A DNA stretch of 64,000 nt from Isoetes taiwanensis (Eukaryota; Streptophyta; Lycopodiopsida; Isoetales; Isoetaceae), in contig JAJEKV010000014.1 of the NCBI GenBank assembly GCA_021234155.1, forward strand, positions 8,759,563 to 8,823,562. Reading direction: 5' to 3'. How positions within the stretch are numbered: position 1 is the first letter of the stretch; each line of letters opens with the position of its first letter. The notes under the pieces are model-generated. The model had not been told where the DNA came from, searched no databases, and saw nothing but the letters and a program-made list of their open reading frames with translations. Below are positions 46,193-55,586 of this stretch, piece by piece. A program made the position numbers and the translations under genes.

Positions 46193-48250
46193 AGACAGTC
46201 ATGAAGCTGCATAGGTCAGCACGGGCTACGGTGGTGTGCCAGGGTGAACCCTCCGCTTTTTTCTCCTTAGGCAGAGGGGTGCGTCAGGGGTGCCCTTTGG
46301 CACCATTTTTGTTTACGATTGTGGCGGAGGCACTGTCTCCGTTGTTTTTGGCTGCAGTGGAGGAGGGGGTGGTGGATGGGCTTCGGATGCAGGATGGTAG
46401 TCAGCAGATTATTAACCAGTTCGCTGATGACACTTTTCTCTTCTTGGTGGCAGAAGAGAGGAATTTTGGAATGTGAAGGGTTTCTTTGGATACTTTCTCC
46501 TTGGCCTCGTGCATTCTTTTCTGAATTGGGGCAAATGCTCCGCATTATGGGCCCGATTGACTCCGCCTCCCCCTTGTTTGGCTCTATTCCCTTGGAAGGT
46601 GCTTCCGTGTAATGTGTGTACTAAGTCGTTGGGTATTCCCTTTGGAGGGGATGTTTCCATGGGGAGGGTGTGGGATGAGATTTTGCAGGGGTTGCAGAAA
46701 CACCTCAATTGGTGGAAGGGTAGCAAGTTGTCCATGGCATGTAGGATCACTATTGCCAAGTCAAGACTTTGTAGCACTCATGTGTATACAAAGATCTGCG
46801 ATGTTAGCTCCTCGAGGGTAAGATACGTGCTTTGGATAAGATAGTTCAAATTTTGTGTGGGGGGGGATGATGAAGGGGGTTGTTAAAGTGGCTTGGTGGA
46901 AGTGTCTCCGCCAGGGAGGATGGGGGCTTGGCCATTCCGGATTTGGCACCGCATAGTAAGGTGTTGGTCTCTAAGTTTATTTGGAGCATTCTCGCAGATG
47001 GAGCATCTTCTCTGGTGCGGCACTATTGTGGCAATCTCTTCGCCATTGTGTGGCATTTGGAAAGTCGTCTGCGTGCATGTAGAGTTGCCCCGGCAATGTT
47101 GTATGGTCTCCGGCCTTTCCCACATGCATCCCCTTTTCTCACGGGGGTGTTAAGGGCTTGGGATCACGCATGCGTGTGCTCTTCCAGCTAGATTATGCCT
47201 CGGTTTATCACCACTTCTTCTCCTTTCTTGTGGGTTCCTCTACCCCTAGCAGACTTGCCCTTGGTCGCCATCGGCATGCTCTGGGCCGCAGTTCGTTGGA
47301 GGGAAGCCGGCAGGCGGTGCTCACCTTGGAGGATTGGTATTGGGATGGTCACTAGCTTCGTGGGAGTTCTTCGAGCTCGCCACCGGGCGAAGGGCAGTGG
47401 CCAGGGCTATTCGGGAACAAGTGGCGGGGAGTATTCTCGCTACACATACCTATAGTCCCTCGGGGTGATGTGGTGGTGCAGGTTTGGAAGGTTCATCCGA
47501 TGTTGTATCTTCTTGTTTTGTGCGGTCTTGTTACCGGGTGTTGGCTATTCATGACACTCTGCCCCGCCGGGCAAGTGGTCTCGCAGCCTTCAGGGTTCTC
47601 GATGGCCGGTTTGGACGTGGACATGGAGCTCACTTCCCCAACCGAAGGTTCGGGTGCTTCGTGGGGTGGTGCACATTCAGATCGTGGTGAATGTCCTTGT
47701 GAGTCGGGCTTTAGGCGGTGTGAGCCCTCTTTGCCCTTGTTGTGGCCTTCATCGTGAGACCGTGGAGCATTGTCCGGTTTTATGCCCTCACTTGCTGCGG
47801 TGTTGCCGGGATTGGGTCGTGGCTCTGTTTCGTGAGATTGAATAGCCAACAATTGCCGCTTCATGTATATCCGGTGTTGGCCGCCAGACGGCAGAAGCAA
47901 GCCTTGCATCGTGGCGTGGCTTGGTTGGTGTGGTTGATTTGGAAGCGGCGGTGGTTGTGGATCTTTCAGGGGATTCAGCCACTGCGGCCCTCTCGATTCC
48001 TCGACTTCGTGTACAAGCTATTTCAAAGCTTTTTGGTGTTCCCGGGATTAGTAGAGCGGAAGTTTTCCATTTGGCGGGACTTCTTGGGTGTGGTAGATGG
48101 TGATGGCCAGTTTGTACAGCAGTAGAGTTGCAGTTGTTGTGGAGTGTCGAGGTATCACTGTCTCTTTGGGGCAGTTCTCTTTCCTCCTCACTTGCTTTGT
48201 AACATTACCATTCTTTTAATATATTGCTGACACAGTTCTTCAAAAAAAAA
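46193..48250 (+). mobile_element. 5'-truncated LINE insertion, copy B
   Basis: About 2.06 kb, inserted in repeat unit 2. It begins inside the reverse transcriptase domain and ends with caaaaaaaaa (48241-48250) after a ttgtaacattaccattctttt tail region. No clear target-site duplication can be separated from the A-rich target (gcag/aataag). Confidence 0.88.
46195..48125 (+). pseudogene. LINE reverse transcriptase and zf-RVT, frameshifted, copy B
   Basis: RT motifs: FSLGRGVRQGCPLAPFLF and NQFADDTFLFLV (FADD in place of the usual YADD), at 46250-46450. Next comes a YLG-type segment, SLGIPFGGDVSMGRVWDEIL (about 46625) with MACRITIAKS. Then KVAWWKCL and GLAIPDLAPHSKVLVSKFIW (46880-46985). The zf-RVT domain LCPCCGLHRETVEHC lies at about 47725-47770, and the C-terminal NSQQLPLHVYP and WLVWLIWKRRWLWIFQGIQ at 47845-47970. 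The endonuclease and N-terminal RT are absent. It is a different LINE lineage from the minus-strand fragment at 17.7-18.3 kb. Confidence 0.85.
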
Positions 48251-48283
48251 ATAAGAAAAATCCAGTTTATGTACTGCATAATT

Positions 48284-48367
48284 CACCGGTAGAGCAAACA
48301 TTATGCCCCGTAGGGCTTTGAGGGGCCGCCTTGAAGCCCTATGGGGTGCAATACTGCCTAGCCGGTG
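48284..48367. other. 84-nt hairpin in repeat unit 2, copy B
   Basis: Arms start caccggtag and end ctagccggtg, with the inner stem gccccgtagggctttgagg against ccttgaagccctatggggtgc. Several differences from unit 1 fall on both arms (for example caccgat against the outer ccagtg). Confidence 0.65.
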
Positions 48368-48590
48368 ACTTATGGGACGTTTGGTTCAGATTATGATACG
48401 TGACATTTCAAATAGAAATTGTTGGCTCAGGCTATGGCGCAGTTTCTTGCGGAGCCCTAGTAGAGTTTCTTGCTGGATTCAGTGGTGGGTAAGATTTCTT
48501 TCGAGCTATGGCTCTAAAAAATAGAAGCAGAGAGCTATAGCAATAAAAAACATGATTGATCCAGTAAAAATAAAAATTCTTTTATGTAGA

Positions 48591-49277
48591 GCAGAGGAAC
48601 TCCTGCTGCTCATAAGCAAACAGAGGATAGCGATAGCGGTGCCGCTCTACAAGTGACTGTGTGATATAATCTAGGCTAAGGCCCGGATTCCATTACGAGT
48701 CTGTCACCTTTTTTTTTTCTATTCTAACTTCCATGCTTATTTCCGGACTCATGATTCCACTACAGCTCCGGCAGTCTTCTTAAGAACACTAATATGCTTA
48801 TGTGGCAGATCTTAGAAGGTGGTAACAGAAACTCCCGGGGGATCTTGCCCGGGAGTTAAATCAGTGATTTTGGGTGCCACATCAGAAATTCTTGGACTGT
48901 AGTGGAATGCAGAAATAAGGATTTCTTGCTGCCGTGGAGCTCTCAGGTTGATCCACCTCTGATCTTCCACCGGAGTGGAATCTGGGCCTAAATTTGACTA
49001 TATCAAGCGTTTATTATGTCATTTTAGCTCTTTTCTCTCATATACTATTTAGATACACCCACAAAGTCCCAGTCAGCATATCCTTGTAAATCTAATGGGC
49101 AGATGATGCTGAGTTGACATCTTTAAGCGTTTGAGATTGTGTTTGTGCATCAACGGCTCGCGTTGTTTGCTTTGGGATCGTGCCAACATCCAACGGACAG
49201 AAACGTCGACAACTTACGAAAGGTATATATTTGGTCCGTTTTCATTTGAGAGAGAGAGTTCACAGAGACGCGAAGAA
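48591..49277 (+). other. Upstream flank of the kinase gene, copy B
   Basis: No coding frame. It includes a short perfect inverted repeat, aactcccggg / cccgggagtt (about 48830-48860). The last 250 bases before the ATG are nearly identical in copy A and may hold the promoter and leader. No certain TATA box was identified. Confidence 0.45.
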
Positions 49278-50348
49278 ATGGAGACAGAGATGCAAGAGGC
49301 AGAAGAAGATGTTCTCAACTACACTTATTCGGCTTCATATCCTAATCTTTTGGAGCGCTATGATCTGGTGAAGGAGATAGGCAATGGCGCCCAAGCTACG
49401 GTTTTCCTTTGCAGGAGTAAAAGGGGTAAGAAACAGTTTGCTTGCAAAACCATCTCAATTGAGAAGGCCGAATACACAACGCCAGCAGAGGAGATAGAGA
49501 TTATGCAGAAATTGGCCAGCAGCCCTGGCATAATACTCTTACACGAAGTGATCATAGATGATGGTTACTGGCACCTGATCATGGAATTATGTGAATGTAG
49601 TTTGGTTGACCTAATTATGAACAGAGGCAGGTTATGCGAGAAGGAAGCGGCCCTTCTTATTCGAAACCTTTCACTAGCTATACAAGATCTACATCAAAAT
49701 GGTATTATCCACCGGGACCTGAAGCCAGATAACATTCTTGTGGTCTCAACAGCAAAACCTTACGATGTTAGGGTTTCGGATTTTGACATCTCGGCTTGTT
49801 TTACATGTTCTCCTCCCAATTTTACATCCTAAGTTGGAACCGATGGCTACTTTGCTCCTGAGGTTCTGCAGGGATATTATTCCACAGAGATAGACATATG
49901 GGGTTTGGGTTTGATATTATATCAGTCACTTACTGGCCTCAATCACTTCCCAAACTTAGAGACTGGTGAGATTGGAGAAAAACTGCTTAATGGTGAGGAT
50001 TTGGCTGTATCAGAGTTAGAATGGCCCGCTGGAATGGTATCAGAAGAAGCAAGGAGTCTTGTTTTGGCGATGTTGCGGCCTGATCCCGAGGAAAGAATAA
50101 GTTTGCAGCAAATATTATCACACCCTTGGATTGCCAAATACTCAGTTGCATGCGAAAGGAGAAGGATAAGGAGGACAAAGATTAAGATACCATGCGACAT
50201 GATGCATGAACAGGCAGCAGCTGAAAGCTTAAATCACAAGAGGCCATGCTATGAAGATGGTACATGTATGCTTCCTTCCAAACTCATCAAACTTCAAGGG
50301 ACTAGTGGATCACTGCAAGCATTGAAGCCATGTGCAACTGCTCGCTAA
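49278..50348 (+). pseudogene. Serine/threonine protein kinase-like gene with DFD motif, copy B, one in-frame stop
   Basis: Intronless 357-codon frame starting METEMQEAEEDVLNYTYSAS. This ATG is chosen because the kinase domain begins soon after it; an upstream frame opens at 49131. Kinase features: glycine loop GNGAQATVF, FACKTISI with the ATP-binding Lys, a Glu-rich helix EEIEIMQKL, catalytic IIHRDLKPDNIL, and metal-binding VSDFDIS with DFD instead of DFG. Also GTDGYFAPEVL, DIWGLGLILYQSLTG and, near the end, ILSHPWIAKYS, as in CaMK-type domains. TAA at 49830-49832 interrupts the activation segment between FTS and VGT, in both copies. A protein phosphorylating Ser/Thr is the family expectation; substrate unknown. 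The C-terminal tail past HPW has no recognised domain. Confidence 0.82.
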
Positions 50349-51253
50349 TTGCTGATGAAGAATGGAAAAAAGCCCACACACAAGGGTATTGTCAGGTGGA
50401 TCACTGCGAGGAATGGAACCATGTGCAATTGCTTGCTAAAATTGCTGATGGGAATGAAAGTTACCAATTGTATATAAAATGTGTTACCAAGTCTGTAACA
50501 TCTTGGATTGCCAAATACTCAGTTGCATGTTAAAGAATGAGGATAAGGAGGACAAAGATTAAGATACCACGGGACATGATGCATGAACAGGCAGCAACCG
50601 AAAGCTTAAATCACAAGAGACCATATCACAAGAGGCCATGCTATGAGAATGGTACATGTATGCTTCCTTCTAAACTCATCAAATTCAAGGGACTAGTGGA
50701 TCACTGCAAGCATTGCCGCCATGTGCAACTGCTTGCTAATTGCTGATGAAGAATGGTAAAAAGCCTGCACACAAGGGTATTGTCAGGTGGATCGCTACCA
50801 GCAATGGAACCATGTGCAATTGCTTGATAAAATTACTGATGAAATGAAAGTTACCAATTGTACATAAAATGTGTTACCAGTTATGTAACACCTTTGGATT
50901 GCCAAATACTCAGTTGCATGTGAAAGGAGGAGGATAAGGAGTTTAAAGATTAAGATACCACGGGACATGATGTATGAACAAGCAGCAACTGAGAGGCCAT
51001 GCTATGAAGATGGTACATGTATGCTTCCTTCTAAACTCATCAAATTCCAAGGGATTAGTGGTGCAAGCATTGAAGCCACGTGCAATTGCTGATGAAGAAA
51101 GCAAAAAAGCCCACACACAAGGGTATTGGCAGGTGGATGGTTGCGAGCAATGAAGCCATGCGCAATTGCTTGCTAAAATTGCTGATGAACTGAAAGGGCA
51201 ATGAAATGGAAGTTGCCAATTGTATATAAAATGTGTTACCAATTCTGTAACAC
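50130..51253 (+). repeat. Kinase 3'-end tandem triplication, copy B
   Basis: Three units start attgccaaatactcagttgc, at 50130, 50517 and 50898 (387, 381 and about 356 bp). They duplicate the kinase tail coding sequence (IAKYSVA.ERRRIRRTKIKIP) and downstream sequence. Only the first is attached to the kinase domain. Confidence 0.88.
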
Positions 51254-51653
51254 AAAGACTTGTCCAAGGTTGGCTTGACATATGCCCCTTGATGTATCAA
51301 CATATTCTTTTAATGAAAGTATCTATATTTTTTATATTCTCATGGTGCAAAAAATGTAAATGTAAGCCTCATCAAGTCTTGAAAGATTGAAACAATTGAG
51401 AATGGATGTTAGCAGCAAATATGACCATCTGAAGTGGCATGGAGACAGCAGTTCAAATTATCCTTCATAAATAGGTATATTTTGCAGCTGTAATTGAATT
51501 TCGCTGCAGAATGCAGCATTGGATATTTGATGCATATTGTATAAACTGTATTGAGTGCAGGCTCGCAGATGCAGCCACCAATTTATTCTTTGTTGCCCTA
51601 TCTGCTAGGGTTATTTCTGCTGTTTTTGCTTCTAACCTCATATGACAGTGCAG
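51254..51653 (+). other. No gene seen
   Basis: AT-rich sequence after the kinase repeats, with tatcaacatattcttttaat giving a polyadenylation-like context. Nothing else supportable. Confidence 0.4.
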
Positions 51654-51758
51654 GCGTATGATTATCCTTATTCAAGCCCTCATGTAGGAGAGATATGGCA
51701 CACTGTCATCATGACACACAAAGCTTTAACTCATGGAACACTTCCTCTAGAATACATG
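51654..51758 (+). other. Exon-like piece 1 of an unassigned gene
   Basis: Bounded by atgacagtgcag| and |gtaggttttt. 105 bases, exactly 35 codons with no stop: AYDYPYSSPHVGEIWHTVIM then THKALTHGTLPLEYM. The composition is that of a conserved protein. I do not recognise it. Confidence 0.4.
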
Positions 51759-51819
51759 GTAGGTTTTTTGTGTATATTTTCCTTCTTCTCAGCTTCTAAG
51801 CATCTCAATTTCATTACAG

Positions 51820-51915
51820 ATAGAACAAACTGAAGTAATGGCCATGGGCAAGTGTTGTTCCTTAGGTCGGTATCTTCTGTTGGCAGAAAAATCCGCAGTT
51901 AGTTCTTGCAAATCG
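51820..51915 (+). other. Exon-like piece 2 of the same unassigned gene
   Basis: After an acceptor, aatttcattacag (51807-51819), the frame continues in phase from piece 1: IEQTEVMAMGKCCSLGRYLL then LAEKSAVSSCKS and TAA. Splicing at the internal |gtcggt (51866) is an alternative. No family assigned. Confidence 0.35.
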
Positions 51916-52180
51916 TAACACAGAAAATGCAAATGTAAGGCTGATTCTTGCTCTATCACACCATTTCATGTCTTAAAAGATCGAAACAAGTATCCTAGCA
52001 AAAGTTATTAACTCTCCCACTGTGCATTTGATTTGATTTGATGTTCTATCATCATACTGAATTCTACTTAATGCATCTTGAACCATGTCCTGCAATGCCT
52101 TTCAGAATGGAGGTAGGTTAAGGTTATATGCATTTCCCTTTGGGATTCTTATATTTCTTTATATTGTTGGGTGTTGGTAG

Positions 52181-52266
52181 ATTTTCTGCACAACATGAAT
52201 GGAGAAGAAGTTGGAGCTTTTCGTCTTAAAATTGCAAAAATCCTCAGAAAGGGTGGGTTTCCAAAG
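52181..52266 (+). other. Exon-like piece, unassigned
   Basis: Between ggtgttggtag| and CCAAAG|gtaaag the frame reads FLHNMNGEEVGAFRLKIAKI then LRKGGFPK. It may belong with the pieces at 51654 and 51820. The gap from 52267 to 52811 shows only AT-rich, intron-like sequence. Confidence 0.3.
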
Positions 52267-52811
52267 GTAAAGGATATTTTACCTTTCCTGGACAAAATTT
52301 TCTTGTTATCTGCGCCAACCAAGTTCTCAAATCAGTCACATGTGTCGTTTTATGCTCAAAGGCAACATTTAGAGGAGTTATGTTGATTGTAGGGCATGAG
52401 TTCTTTAGGTCTACGTCTCTTGTTAATCAACTTCACATTTCTTGTCTTGTACAATTGCATTGAAGGTACTTTCATGTCTTGTTTATGCCACTATTCGAAT
52501 TTGCCATAAACGTTACATAAACCTGTGAATTTTTGCGGTTCCTTTGCAGTTTCACACAATTCATTTATGATGTTATTTTCTTGTGCAGCCTCTTTTATGA
52601 CAAAAGGAATATAATGCGCATATGAGTCTTGTCTTGGGAGCTGACACGAGCATTATATTTCCTTTCCTGCACAAGATTTCCTTAAAATGGTGTTTCCTTA
52701 GAGGTAATGTGGAAATCTTGGCACCAAGCATTTTGGCATTCTCTTCTCACTGGAATTTACCTGTGTAGCAGAGATTGTTCATTGCGCTTTCGATGTGTAT
52801 GTTATTGCACT

Positions 52812-53288
52812 TTTGTAGCTATTGGAGAAAGACCCTAGACATGCAGATATAGATTGAGTTCACATTATCAACTGGAATTGAAGGTGGGAAGTCAACTTTT
52901 GTCCTATATAAAAGGCAAGTAGTGATGCAAGTTTTTGCTCCGCGGGTCATCCGCAGACACTAGCGACTTTGATGTAAGCGTCATTAATAACCCATTAAGA
53001 GACAAAATTTGTAGCTACTGGAGAAAGACTCTAGACGTGCAATGATGTAAGTGTCATTAGTAACCCATTAAGAGATAAAATTTGTAGCTATTGGAGAAAG
53101 ACCCTAGACGTGCAGATATAGATTGAGTTCACTTTTCAAGAAGAAGATTATCAACTAGCATTGAAGGTGGGAACTCAACTTTTGTGTTATGTAAAAGGCA
53201 AGTAGTGATGCAAGTTTTTGCTCCACGGTCCTCAGACACTAGCGACTTTGATATAAGCGTCATTAGTAACCCATTAAGAGACAAAATT
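52812..53288 (+). repeat. Short tandem repeat, three units (about 196, 73 and 208 bp)
   Basis: Units start tttgtagctattggagaaag (52812), its variant with tactgg (53008), and again (53081). They end cattaagagacaaaa. The middle unit lacks the internal 120 bases containing ggcaagtagtgatgcaag. The open frame at 53184-53516 crosses the last unit and is not recognised as a gene. Confidence 0.85.
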
Positions 53289-53519
53289 GAAGGAGACCAA
53301 AAGCCCAATGCATTTGATTATGCCATTTTTGCATTGTCATATGGAACCATAGCCATGAACCTATTTATTCTAAAACATATCACCTTCTCATGTATCTTCA
53401 AGGTACCTTCGGGTTTATCTATCATCATAGAGCAACCTCATGATATTGCCATGTTCGAAGCAAAATTGTCTTATTATATCATGCAAAAATTCATTTTGGA
53501 AGGAACAAGTTTATGAACA

Positions 53520-53747
53520 TTATAATCTTGGTTCGGGAAGTAATGAGGAACCCTTGTAACCTAGCGCATACATTTGAAAACTAACAGTATAGTTTAGAAA
53601 TAGCAGGAAAATTTCCTCCTAAAAATAGCAATTGTGTTTGGTTACTTTTGCTAGAAATAGAGTGTGAGTATGTAGCTGGTAGGTTGGGCTAGATCCAGCA
53701 CGAAATGTTTCGATTGTGCTTAAAAAGTTCCCGAACCAAGGTTATAA
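53520..53747. mobile_element. MITE-like element with 20-bp terminal inverted repeats
   Basis: ttataatcttggttcgggaa (53520-53539) is matched, inverted, by ttcccgaaccaaggttataa (53728-53747) with one mismatch. The 228-bp interval has no coding capacity. The duplicated target could be TA or TTA within the arms; this cannot be settled without an empty site. Superfamily unassigned. Confidence 0.6.
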
Positions 53748-54404
53748 TAGCGTAGTCAAAACAAGCAAATCAAAATTGAACACCAAACCTTGATAGGATA
53801 TATGTAAAGAATCTTGATTACGACGAGACTTAGCATTTTTTATACCATGCTTTTGAAGGGGAAGCGGCCTTACCATTGCACCCAATGGTTGGGCACATTT
53901 ATTAGTTGGTCATGGAGATCACTTTGACTTGAACATCGCACATAATAGTTGGACAACTGCGTAGGACATGCAATTGGCTGCTTTTCACTTATATAGTTAA
54001 GTCTGAATTTGTATTATAGATTTCTTCTGTCCATTGCTTAACGAAATTGAAGGAGACCAAAAGCTAATGTCATTTGATTATGACATCCTTTGCAAATTTT
54101 GAACATTATCATTAAAACTTCATTACATTATCATGCTTCTAGAAGGAGCGTGGTGCTTGTCATATTGACATCATGCAAAAGTTCATGTTGGAAGGGACAG
54201 GTTTATGAACAATATAATAGCACTAAAAACGTGAGCTTGACGATGCCAGGCATTAGTCATGGACGTGTGGAATGGATAGATGTAGTCATGGAGGTACATG
54301 GAATGGAGAGATAATGGAATGTCTAGAGTTTAGGGTATTGGTTGATGCTTGTGACAATATACGCTTTTATCGAAGATGACAGATGTTAGGCATAGTCAAC
54401 AGAT
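53748..54404 (+). other. No gene seen
   Basis: AT-rich intergenic sequence. A gaaattgaaggagaccaaa motif near 54042 repeats the one at about 53285, followed again by catttgattatg. Short open frames are not supportable. Confidence 0.5.
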
Positions 54405-54591
54405 GTTAGACAGATGTTAGACTGCCCAGAATCGCACTCGGTACTGTTGGGGGTCAAATCCCAACAGACGCAACGTAAGGTGGTTGGGGGCGGGGCCCAA
54501 CCGAGCAATGTAGTGTGGTGTGTGGTCACATGTCCAGTTGGATGCTGCCTAGTGGCGTGACGTTAAAACTACTATTCTATTCTATTCTATA
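54405..54591 (+). mobile_element. SINE- or LINE-like 3' end with (TATTC)n tail
   Basis: GC-rich, with a B-box-like gggggtcaaatcccaac (about 54449) and a tail actattctattctattctat (54569-54590). Pentanucleotide tails of this kind also end the LINE-like element near 1850. An A box was not found, so pol III origin is only a possibility. Confidence 0.35.
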
Positions 54592-54702
54592 ATTGCAATT
54601 GAAAAGTGGGTGTGTGTGGAATGGGAGATATGCGATTTCATAGACAAAGTCTAACCAGTTTGTTTGATGTGATCGATTACATGATTGCTATGTATGATTA
54701 TC

Positions 54703-55351
54703 TGTTGAATCCGAAGTTCTATGTTATGTCCTTTCAGTTGTTTATGATATGGTAAATCCTCGAACCATAAACCCTTAAAAGCTAAACCCTTAAACTCTAA
54801 ACCCATAGAGCTTAACCCCTTAACCTACTGAATCAATCCAATGCCGATATCTATATAATCCGAAGTTCTATTGAAATGGATCTTGGCTTCAAAGAAGCTA
54901 CAAAGCAGATCAATCTACACCTTCCGCCTCTGCCCTCAGAATCCTTGATTCCCCCACGGTGTTTCAGTCCTCCCTGAAGACTCAGATTGATGCTGGCGCT
55001 TATAGAATTGATCAAGGATGGCTAAGGTTACAGTTTGCTGCTCCCTTTGGAAAAAATATGGGCTTTATATACAGGTCATGAAATGGGAATATGAAGAGCT
55101 CCCCTTGAAGCCTAGGGGCCGATTTGGCCAAATCGATCAGTTTCCTTGCTTCTAGATCCCTCCTAAGATCTAATCGATGCGTCAGAAGGCAGATCCGGGA
55201 GATTGCTTGCGCCAGAGCATAGCTCGATGGCTGTTGGCTTGCCCATCCAATCGGGCCATGCCACCTCACCCATTAATGAGGGATTTGTTTGCATAGCTAA
55301 CGATTTTTAATTCAGTTTACCTTGCCCATGTATTTTAACATGTTCATAACA
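54703..55351 (-). repeat. 3' LTR of the second gypsy element (left edge tentative)
   Basis: The right edge is set by TG after the purine tract. A TATA box, TATATAAAG on the minus strand, lies at 55063-55071. Inside is a run of degenerate aaaccctt/aaactct motifs (54757-54810). The 15-base word aatccgaagttctat occurs twice, near 54708 and 54858. Confidence 0.55.
55063..55071 (-). promoter_or_regulatory. Putative LTR TATA box
   Basis: gtatataaagc on the minus strand, about 290 bases into the LTR, a normal place for the U3 promoter of a gypsy element. Confidence 0.5.
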
Positions 55352-55402
55352 TACCTCCCTCTTTCAAATCCTTGGTCCCCAAGGATTGTGGGAGTACATT
55401 TT

Positions 55403-55496
55403 GAAACCCATTCCCTGGGTCACCTCGTGACCATGGTTTCGTCATCTAGTCCCTTCAGAAACCCGTTCCTTGGGTCACCTCGTGACCATGGTTTCA
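55403..55496. repeat. Two direct 38-bp repeats in the gypsy 3' untranslated region
   Basis: gaaaccc.ttcc.tgggtcac followed by ctcgtgaccatggtttc occurs at 55403-55440 and about 55458-55495. It lies between the LTR and the chromodomain stop. Confidence 0.85.
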
Positions 55497-55586
55497 TAGC
55501 TCGTAGTTTGCGGATGTCCTTACTTGCCATCCCTGATGCAAGCCCATATTTTATTGTCCTAGGTAACTAACCTCATATTGACTCAA

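Larger units (their letters stand above)
45589..48590. repeat. 473-bp tandem repeat, second unit split by a LINE, copy B
   Basis: Unit 1 (45589-46061) and unit 2 (46062-46192 plus 48251 to about 48590) share gagcgatg, ggattggccacatgatta, aggccagtttcagatctt and gagggcggcag. Unit 1 continues gcagaataagaaaaatcc without interruption. Unit 2 has the LINE between gcag and aataagaaaaatcc, which fixes the insertion site. Confidence 0.88.
31609..51222. repeat. Direct tandem segmental duplication, copy B (about 19.6 kb)
   Basis: The left edge joins gaaatggaagttgcc of the kinase 3' region to gypsy integrase sequence (aaggacaaattgtgt, 31620; partner at 11859). The right edge is where the same gaagttgcc continues normally into aattgtatataaaatg (51213 onward). 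Only one novel junction exists, as expected for a head-to-tail duplication. Confidence 0.92.

Noticed and set aside
49830-49832. Programmed readthrough or RNA editing of the kinase stop
   Set aside because: No structure or context supporting recoding is visible; a pre-duplication nonsense mutation is simpler, so it is reported only as a question.
54757-54830. aaaccctt-type repeats as an interstitial telomere
   Set aside because: Too few and too irregular; they sit within the probable gypsy LTR.
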